Made by a program: the position numbers and the translations under genes
Part shown: one piece after another, positions 57,017 to 64,000 of the stretch
How the letters are laid out: each line of letters opens with the position of its first letter
Numbering within the stretch: position 1 is the first letter of the stretch
The notes under the pieces: model-generated
Database searches by the model: none
What the model was told of the DNA's origin: nothing
What the model saw: the letters and a program-made list of their open reading frames with translations, nothing else
Assembly: GCA_023548195.1 (NCBI GenBank)
Contig: JAJHZJ010000220.1
Span: 565,279-629,278 of the forward strand
DNA: 64,000 bases
Reading direction: 5' to 3'
DNA from: Bettongia penicillata ogilbyi
Lineage: Eukaryota > Chordata > Mammalia > Diprotodontia > Potoroidae

Positions 57017-57100
57017 CAGATAGATAGAGGATGGATAGATAAACAGATAGATAGAGATATCTGTTTATCTACATATACACTTGGGAATTAAAAGCATAAA
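56455..57100 (-). mobile_element. L2 LINE, minus strand, left part
   Basis: 'ggccaaaaccagattgtggaaaactttaggtgg', 'cagggttgtgatattattggctg' and 'tctattttggagatggttactatgtttgggaatgtctaaatggagatgcccaggatatgag' are reverse L2 ORF2/3' segments in order. Continues at 58800 across the L1 insertion. A (TAGA)n tract sits near its end. Confidence 0.75.
56971..57030. repeat. (TAGA)n microsatellite
   Basis: About 15 TAGA units, near the right end of the L2. Confidence 0.96.
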
Positions 57101-57151
57101 AGGTGATCATTTTATTGAAAAGAATTAACGAGATGTTTAAGAGATATCATG

Positions 57152-57154
<3 letters not shown>

Positions 57155-57231
<77 letters not shown>
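57155..57231. repeat. (GA)n microsatellite
   Basis: About 77 bases of GA, then a 'gaagaagaaagatgaagagg' purine run to 57260. Confidence 0.98.
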
Positions 57232-57234
<3 letters not shown>

Positions 57235-57272
57235 AGAAGAAAGATGAAGAGGAGGAAAAGAGCTAAACTAAG

Positions 57273-57282
57273 AGTATATGCA
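57273..57282. repeat. Target-site duplication, left copy
   Basis: 'agtatatgca', identical to 58777-58786. Confidence 0.85.
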
Positions 57283-58776
57283 TACTCAAGACACAGTAGG
57301 CAATGAATATAGCAATTCCCTGTTTGATAAACCCAAGGACCCCAGCTTCTGGGATAAGAACTCACTGTTCAACAAAAATTGCTGAGAAAAGTGGATAACA
57401 GTGTGGCAGAAACTAGGCACAGACCCATGCCTGACACCCTACACAAGAGTGATGTCAAATGGATACACGATCTGGGTATAAAGATTGATATCATGGACAA
57501 ACTGGAGGAGCAAGGGATAGTGTATTTATTAGATTTATGGAGAAGGGAACAATTTTTGACGAAAGAAAAGATAGAAAGTATTATGAAGTGCAATACAGAT
57601 AATTTTGATTACATTAAACTGAAAAGTTTTTGCACAGCCAAACCCAATGCAACCAAAATTCAGAGGGATGTAGTATATTGGGGAAAAAAATATAGCTAAT
57701 CTCGGGGATAAAGGCCTCATTTCTAGAATATATAGGGAACTGAGTCAAATCTACAACAATACAAGTGATTCCCCAATTGATAAATGGTCAAAGGATATGA
57801 ACAAGCAATTTTCAGAAGAAGAAATTAAAGATATCTATCATCATATGAAAAAATGCTCTAAATCACTTTTGATTAGAGAGATGCAAATCAGAACAACCCT
57901 GAGGTACCACATCACACCAATTAGATTGGCAAACATGACAGAACAGGAAAATAATAAATGTTAGAAAGGACGTGGGAGAGTTGGAACACTAATTCATTGT
58001 TGGTAGAGCTGTGAGCTCATCCAACCATTCTGGAGAGCGGTTTGGACCTATGCCCAAAGGGCGACAAAAATGTGCATACCCTTTGACCCAGCAATATTGT
58101 TTCTAGGACTATATCCTCAAGAGATCATAAAAATGGGAAAGGGTTCCACATGTACAAAAATATTTATAGCAGCACTCTTCATAGTGGTCAAACACTGGAA
58201 ATCAAGGGGATGCCCATCAATTGGGGAGTGGCTGAATAAATTATGGTATATGGATATAATGGAGTACTATTGCACCATAAGAAATGATGAACAAGAAGAC
58301 TTCAGAGAGGCCTGGAAAGACTTATATGTGAGTGAAAGGAGCAGAACCAGGAGAACTCTGTGTACAGCAACGACCACAGGGTGCTAAAGTTTTTTCTAGT
58401 AGACTTGGATCTTCGTAGGGATGCAAGGCCATTAAAAAAGAAAAAAATTCCCAATGGTCTTCTAAGGCAAAATGTCTTCCTCATTCAGAGAAAGAACTAT
58501 GAAATTTAATCGCAGAACATAACAGATCATTTGTGTGTGTGTGTGTATTATGTTTTGGTTTGTTATATGATTTCTCCCATTTATTTTAGTTCATCTACTC
58601 AGCATGACTATAAAGAAAATGTATTCAATAGGAATATATGTGTAGATCCTATATAGAATTGTGTGCCATCTTGGGGAGGGAGGGAGGTGATGGGGGATAG
58701 GTAGGGGGAAAAAGTCTAAGTTTTTATGGTAGTGATTGTATACATTAAAAATAAATAAAATGAATTAAAAAAAAGA
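57283..58776 (+). mobile_element. 5'-truncated L1 insertion with TSD
   Basis: A 1.5-kb L1 3' end inserted in the L2: last part of ORF2 (to 58387), a 3' UTR and an A-rich tail ending at 58776. A 10-bp duplication flanks it (57273-57282, 58777-58786), which marks target-primed reverse transcription. It is much less decayed than the L1 at 29990 and so among the youngest insertions here. Confidence 0.93.
57286..58387 (+). pseudogene. L1 ORF2 C-terminus, broken
   Basis: Encodes the end of the L1 endonuclease/reverse-transcriptase protein. It starts with SLFDKPKDPSFWDKNSLFN (about 57320). Then come VKWIHDLGIKIDIMDKLEE and KLKSFCTAKPNATK, a frameshift near 57700, then DKGLISRIYRELSQIYN, REMQIRTTLRYHITPI, IPFDPAILFLGLYP and IAALFIVVKHW, ending at a TAA at 58385. 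The catalytic RT part is not included because of 5' truncation. Several stops and shifts (for example TGA after NKNC at about 57382). Confidence 0.9.
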
Positions 58777-58786
58777 AGTATATGCA
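58777..58786. repeat. Target-site duplication, right copy
   Basis: 'agtatatgca', next to the A-rich tail of the L1. Confidence 0.85.
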
Positions 58787-58799
58787 GGGACATGTTGGA

Positions 58800-59390
58800 G
58801 AAAGTTCAAACCTGCTCCTGAGGATCAATTGTAAAATTTTCAGTGTGAACATTTATTCCTTGGAAATCAGCAAATGATGCAAATCAGGATTTGATTTATT
58901 GCTTGATTGAGTGTATAAGACTTTAAAAGTCATGAAGAAATTGTTAATATTGTAAATTAATACTAGAACTGTGTACTTAGAGAGCCAGTTATTGAACATT
59001 TAGCAGCACACCACTGGTGCATATCCAAACTTGAGGACAGAATCTGGATAATGAACTGGCAAGGGAAGTTATGAAGGATTAGTCCAAAATATAGAAGAAG
59101 AGCTAGGAGAAATCAATGTCATGTAAAACAAAGAGAGATTGCCCAGAAGATGTGTGATAGGAGTAAAAAGAAGTTATTTGGATTTATTGGTCTTTAGTTG
59201 ATAGCTAATCTTGGAGACAGCAGTTTCTATGGAAAGGTGCTATCAGAAACCAGACTTCAAGAGTCTGAGAAGAAAGTGAGAAGTGAGACAGTGGAGGCAG
59301 GGAGAATAGAAGGCATTTTCAGAAGTTTCATGTGATAAAAGGGCAAACATAACATCATGACTTCAGAAGATATCCAGGATAAGTGAAGGT
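58800..59390 (-). mobile_element. L2 LINE, minus strand, right part
   Basis: Continuation of the L2 at 56455-57100, split by the L1. 'gatagctaatcttggagacagcagtttctatggaaaggtgctatcagaaaccagacttcaagagtctgagaagaaagtgagaag' and 'gagacagtggaggcagggagaatagaaggcattttcagaagttt' are reverse of the L2 RT region. Confidence 0.75.
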
Positions 59391-59399
59391 TTGTAAGGA

Positions 59400-59493
59400 T
59401 ACTTCATTTGAAGTCAGAGAACTTTAGAGCTAGGTTCAAGCTCTGGCTTATTACCTGTACCAATCTGTGCAAGTAATTTATCACCCCTTGCAT

Positions 59494-59531
<38 letters not shown>

Positions 59532-59620
59532 GCACACCTTGGACCTCAGTTTTACCATCTATAAAATGAGGGAGTTTAAGTGTCCTTGAGACCCTACATG
59601 TATGACCTTAAGATAGGGGA
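59400..59620 (+). mobile_element. MIR SINE split by a (CA)n tract
   Basis: Head and core ('tgaagtcagagaactttagagctaggttcaagctctggcttattacctgtaccaatctgtgcaagtaatttatcacccc') are interrupted by (CA)n at 59495-59528, then the tail resumes ('ttggacctcagttttaccatctataaaatgagggagtttaagtgtccttgagaccc'). Confidence 0.75.
59495..59528. repeat. (CA)n microsatellite
   Basis: About 34 bases of CA, inside the MIR. Confidence 0.96.
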
Positions 59621-59884
59621 TATCATGATAGGGTAGTCAACAAAGAAAGAATCCATATACAAGGAGGGAATAAAGAACAGAGAAAGAATCCCAAGGGAGT
59701 TACCCCACAAAGGAAGCATGGGGAAATGGGATAAAGGAATGGGAAGGAAAATGGCCACATTTTTTTTCTTACAAAGACTGAAGCAAAAGAAGATTTATTG
59801 AAAATAATTAAGTAGCTTAAAATCTTGGCACTTGTATTGGGTAAGTCTTGTTTTGATTAATGCTCTGCATTCTTCAGCAGTTTT
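59621..59884. other. Unassigned sequence
   Basis: Nothing recognised. Confidence 0.5.
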
Positions 59885-60110
59885 ATAATAGTCCACATTT
59901 ACATAGCTCTTTAAGATTTACAAAATACTTTTTCTTCAACCAAGTGAATCAAATACCATAAGTATCTTTAGTATGGGGATTTTACAAAAAGAGAAAGAGA
60001 AGCTTTGGAAGGGTTAAGCAACTGGCATGTTGTCAGTTAGCTAACACATGTCAGAGGTAAGATTCAATCCAAAAATCTGCTTCTATCTTCCTGCTTTCAA
60101 AAAGATTGAT
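59885..60110 (-). mobile_element. MIR SINE, minus strand
   Basis: 'atagtccacatttacatagctctttaagatttacaaaatac', 'tggggattttacaaaaagagaaagagaagc' and 'ggcatgttgtcagttagctaacacatgtcagaggtaagattcaatcc' in reverse order. Confidence 0.8.
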
Positions 60111-60179
60111 TTCTTTAAAATTTCCCCTTGCCAGCTCATTCAAAAGCTGAAAGACAAATAGAAGTCTCTACAGCATCAC

Positions 60180-60420
60180 CTCTAAATAGAGTGAACCAGT
60201 GCTCTCATCGCTTACTAGTTATCTGTGCCTGGATTCTCCAGCTCCTTTTGTTCTTTAATATAAAGGTGATACCTGGAACTTGCCTGTCAAGGTTGCCTGC
60301 CAGCCGCTTTCCCAGACTGCATATGATCCTTTTATCTCAGGGAGGAAGTTTGACAGCTGAGGCGAATCCTTCCCTGTCAGGTAATTCATTGCTTTCACTT
60401 AGGAACATAACCTATAAAGA
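60180..60420. promoter_or_regulatory. Candidate conserved noncoding element
   Basis: Repeat-free and balanced in composition, with three TGACAG/CTGTCA hexamers (60284-60289, 60351-60356, 60374-60379) inside 100 bp, the core recognised by MEIS/PREP/TGIF-class TALE homeodomain factors, plus an E-box CAGCTG (60354-60359). A frame across it (60128-60448) starts at a non-ATG codon and is not a credible gene. Function inferred. Confidence 0.3.
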
Positions 60421-62175
60421 CCCAGGAGAAATGGAAAATAGACCTTAATGTAGATCTAATATTTTTAAGAAGACAAATGATCAACCGCTTTTGCCTCCTT
60501 CAGAAATCTGAGCAATAGAAAAATCAGTCTCTGAATATTACATAAAGGATGCAGTGTACCAAAGTTAATTCAAACAAGTAAGAAAAAAGGCAAGGAGGTG
60601 AAGGAAAATTTTCTCTTAACCACTGACAAAATAACAGGTCTTTAGAATGTACCATCTATCCTTAGTTTCTGTTCTCAGGGCTGAGTATCTGTGTCTTTAA
60701 CTCATTCAAATTAATACTGATGACAGTCAAGAATAAGATACCTAAAGAAGAAGAAATGTCAGAATGTAATTATAATGTTGGACTGAGAGCATTAGGCACT
60801 GAAAATGTCAGTTTCCATGAGAAGATGTATACTGTGATGATTTTGAAAAAACAAAAATGGTTTTCAAGACTCAAATTTTAGTTAACGGAATAAAGATTAT
60901 TCAGATTTGATATTTAAATATCAAGGGCAAATTAGATATATTATTGTTGTAATTTAGGCTCTCTAATACAAATTTTACATACACTAACACATTATATATA
61001 TTATCATACTTAAACAATTCCTTGTAAATAAAAGAGAAATCTATATATGATCAATCTATAAAGAACAAATCGATGTGTAACAGAAGATATTTCACATTGT
61101 GGTATAAAACCTACATAGGAGACAATTCTATTCTGCAATCCCATAACTTCTGGGATACCACTGATTTTAAGTTTGTCTTTTTCTCATGTTTATTTTTTTA
61201 TAATATACTCTCCCCCACTTTGTTTAAACCTTCAGTTTTCCAGATTTGACAACACTTTCGATTTGTAATTGTAATAGAATTGAACGGACAATATAATGGA
61301 TCTATAGTAGAACTATGACCCCATTTCCATTTGGAATTTTGCTTTTTTTTTTGCTATGAGAATTTCATATTATTCAATTGCTATTCAAATTTTAAAAAGT
61401 AAGACAATATTCAAGTATTCTAAGAATCCCTTTAAAATAGCACAGTTCTTAAAATTAAACTTAGCTACTATATTATAAACTTTCTAATATTTCCTGATTG
61501 GCTTAGTAGTGAACTAATCTTTTCTTTAATTATTCTTTTAAAATGTTTGACCATTTTTGACAATATTACTTTTTAGCATATTTAGCTAAGGATATATTGC
61601 AGTTTCCTAGAGTCAAAAAAGTAAGGGGAAAAGATAAGATTACTTTTTTTCAGAGAGAATGTTTGTCAGAAGCTGTAGTCAAGTTATAGCAGGGTAGGAA
61701 CTTTGGGGGAGGATGGTAAATCAGGGTGTTGGTACCTTCAAGATATCCTCTATAATTATGTTGCTTGGTACTTAATTGAACTCCCATACCTTAAAAATAA
61801 TGTTGATAAATCAACAAATGTTGCTTAGAGGAAACTGTCCAGAAGCAAACCACTGGGCTCTTTCCATGTTCCTGTCCTAGATAACACTTTAAAAAAAAAT
61901 AATCAACTTGAATGAAGATATGCTGGGCAAATGTATAACATTTGTAAATAACATAAAATTGAGAAAGATACTTATATTGAAGCATAATTTTTTTTTTCTA
62001 AGATCTCAGGCAACATGAGATAAATATAAGTTTCTGCAAATGGCTTCCAAATTTACATCAAACATGCACAAGAAGGAGAATTGGATAAGCAAAAGTTCAT
62101 GTGAAAAAGATTCAAGGGCTTTAGTTGATTGCAAGTCAATGTGAACAAACAGCATATGACTGCAGCCCGAGATAT
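60421..62175. other. Unassigned AT-rich sequence
   Basis: No gene, no recognised repeat. Multiple T/A runs (61340, 61890, 61990). Confidence 0.5.
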
Positions 62176-62179
62176 TAAC

Positions 62180-62425
62180 GATGGTAGCTTAATGGTGGAG
62201 TGAATAAAGTTCTGGGTCTGAAGTGAGGAATAGGTGAGTTCAAATCCAGCTTTGGGTACTTTCTGTGACTTTGGGCAAGTCATTTAACCTGTTTCCTCAA
62301 CTGTAAAATGGGAATAATAGCAACACCTACCTGCTCCCTTCTCCCCCCAGGGTTTTGGTGAAGATCAAAGGAGATAATTATAAAGTGCTTAGCATGGTGA
62401 CTGCCACGTAATAAGTACTAGAGTA
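62180..62425 (+). mobile_element. MIR/Ther-type SINE, plus strand, full length
   Basis: 'ggtagcttaatggtggagtgaataaagttctgggtctg' (A-box area), 'gagttcaaatcc' (B-box-like), 'ctgtgactttgggcaagtcatttaacctgtttcctcaactgtaaaatgggaataatagcaacacc' (core) and 'gttttggtgaagatcaaaggagataattataaagtgcttagcatggtgac' (tail). Confidence 0.9.
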
Positions 62426-63004
62426 ATCTACTTTATATTAAATTTATATTACTATTATTATTGCAATCTTATGCAAATGATTCTGCAATCTCATTTATGT
62501 AGGTACTCCCACCTGAGATTTATACTGCAGCCCAAAACGTTCGACTTTTGTCTTTCTTTTATAGGTTTGCCATAGAGTGACCATAAAACATGCTTGAACC
62601 TTTCCTTACTTTTTCTTGAGAGCAAGGATCAAAAAGAACTACATAGAATCTTCCCTTGTATCTCACTCTCACTATTTCACTGCCTGTATTTCTTTTCGCT
62701 CATATGTTTCTCTCATGACATCACTTATACGACTTTTCTTGTACAAAGTCTGTTTATGATGTGTTAGAATGCAGCCAATCCATAGTGTGAACCTATTCAT
62801 TTCATTTTCATTGTAGTTTTGCTTCCTAGGAGACTATAGCATAATAAAATATGCAAACATATAACAACCCAGGAAAAATTTTAGCTATAAAATGATGTGC
62901 TTTTTTTCAGGAACAAATGTTGAGTTATTAAAATAACTGCAATTTCACAAATTCAAATCAGCTTACTTTTTTCTTCTTCAGTTTTCAACATATTGTTCAT
63001 TTGC
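62426..63004. other. Unassigned sequence
   Basis: Nothing recognised. Confidence 0.5.
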
Positions 63005-63014
63005 AGTGTCTATT

Positions 63015-63095
63015 CAAACTCTCCCTCTCTCACTCCCTGCCTGTCTTTCTCACTTCTTTCCATCTCTCTGTGTCTCTCTCTCCCTCTCCCTCTTT
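63015..63095. repeat. Pyrimidine-rich (CT) tract
   Basis: 'ctccctctctcactccctgcctgtctttctc' with 'tctctctgtgtctctctctccc'. Confidence 0.85.
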
Positions 63096-63344
63096 TCTAT
63101 CACCTTTATTGATACTACTTTAGAATGTATTAATGTGAATACAGTATGCAAAACAAGGAAGGGATTAAACCAAAAGAATCTCCATTTGTCTAACCGCAAG
63201 TAAAATATGTTTAATTTTAGATAGCACATTTTAAGGGGTTATAAACACCATCACCACCACCAACAAAAACAACAACAGAACAACTAGAATTTGTCCAAGG
63301 GGAGGAAAAGGAAGAAATTTTAAAAAGCTTAGAAAATCAAACCA

Positions 63345-63595
63345 TATTATTGTTCAATTGCGTTCAATACTTCATAACTCCACTCAGAATTTTGTTGGCA
63401 AAGATAATGAAGTAGTTTACTTTTCCTTCTCTAGCTAATTTTATAGATGAGGGAACTGAGGTGAATAGGGATAAGTGACTTGACCAGGATCACACAGTTA
63501 TTAAGTGTCTTAGGTCAGATTTGAACTCATGAAAATGAGTCTTCCTGTTTTCAGTGCTGTATCAACTATCCTACCAAGAATAATAGAAATAGTTA
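63345..63595 (-). mobile_element. MAR1-like SINE with RTE-type tail, minus strand
   Basis: The reverse complement shows a tRNA-like head, a B-box-like 'gagttcaaatctgacc', the core 'tgtgatcctggtcaagtcactta', then 'cagttccctcatctataaaattagctagagaaggaaaagtaaac', 'ctttgccaacaaaattctgagtgg' and 'tgaagtattgaacgcaattgaacaa', the RTE-type tail. Full length. Confidence 0.85.
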
Positions 63596-63834
63596 AAGGA
63601 TATTTTTGTGGAACAGCAGGCGGTGCTAGTATTGGAGTGGGAGAGGGTGAGGGTTGACATAATTATTTTATGATATTTGAAGGACTGACTTGTGAAAAAA
63701 GGGCTATAGTTATTCTTAATTATTCCCAGACAGCAGAACTAGGACAAGAAGTCAGTGATATTTATATATTCCCTTTTGCTAAGCCAAATAATTATTACTA
63801 ATTAGAACTCCACCCCAAATCATAATTATATTTG

Positions 63835-64000
63835 ATATTTGTATAGCACATTTAGATTTACAGCCCACTTTGCATACATTATCTTATTTCATCTCCAAAA
63901 AGGACTCTGTGAGAATAGATATTAACAGTATCAGTGCTTATGTAGACAAGGAAAATGAGGTTCATTGAGTTTATATGACTTTCATATTGTTATCAATAGG
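63835..64000 (-). mobile_element. MIR SINE, minus strand, cut by window end
   Basis: 'atagcacatttagatttacagcccactttgcatacattatcttatttcatctcc' then '..gacaaggaaaatgaggttcattgag' is reverse tail and core. It runs to the end of the window. Confidence 0.75.

Noticed and set aside
60128..60448. 106-codon frame
   Set aside because: Starts at a TTG, has no domain, and the block looks more like a regulatory element than coding DNA.

Overview
This is mammalian nuclear DNA, almost certainly from a marsupial (opossum-like, species not fixed). The evidence is AT-rich, CpG-poor, intron/intergenic-style sequence with no intact gene, plus a characteristic mix of repeats. These are a LINE-1 lineage with a half-L1 (HAL1-type) derivative, an RTE-clade LINE together with tRNA-derived SINEs carrying an RTE-type 3' tail (MAR1-like), and a dense background of old MIR/Ther-type SINEs, L2 and CR1/L3 LINEs. 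No bacterial, phage or CRISPR content is present. I found no protein-coding gene, rRNA, functional tRNA or convincing promoter of a host gene. All recognisable coding sequence is retroelement wreckage.

Layout. Bases 1-11000 are mostly unassigned sequence with L2, MIR, MAR1 and CR1/L3 relics, several AT microsatellites and a possible conserved noncoding block near 5600-6000. Bases 11000-14900 hold an LTR-like element, a hAT-type palindromic MITE, two adjacent MIR-type SINE copies and L2 in both orientations. Bases 14900-25000 are SINE relics, long microsatellites and two hairpin-forming inverted repeats (18472-18542, 22825-22963). Bases 25060-25750 look like an ERV LTR with a TATA box and a 190-bp tandem duplication. 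Bases 29690-32340 carry a very old L1 ORF2 relic, a MIR and a CR1/L3 reverse-transcriptase relic.

The centre (33213-45000) is the most element-rich part. It holds a nearly full-length HAL1-like element (L1-type 5' UTR, broken ORF1, L1-type 3' UTR, no ORF2, matching 9-bp flanks), a 5'-truncated L1, an RTE LINE that keeps its 5' end but lost its reverse transcriptase, and a second HAL1/L1 3' end. Bases 48900-49720 contain two LTR-like copies in inverted orientation, related to the copy at 11055-11550. Bases 54366-56450 contain another LTR-like repeat, a small hAT-like MITE and a truncated gammaretrovirus-like ERV fragment. At 56455-59390 an old L2 on the minus strand is split by a younger L1 insertion (57283-58776) with a 10-bp target-site duplication. 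The tail is MIR and MAR1 copies and one possible conserved noncoding block (60180-60420).

The elements relate to each other as autonomous and dependent transposons: L1 supplies the machinery for HAL1-like copies, and RTE supplies it for MAR1-like SINEs. No previously undescribed biological system can be supported here. The best leads are the HAL1-like element, the inverted LTR pair, the two hairpins and the two candidate noncoding elements. Boundaries of repeats were set by eye and may be off by tens of bases; family names are by recognition of diagnostic stretches, not by a library search.
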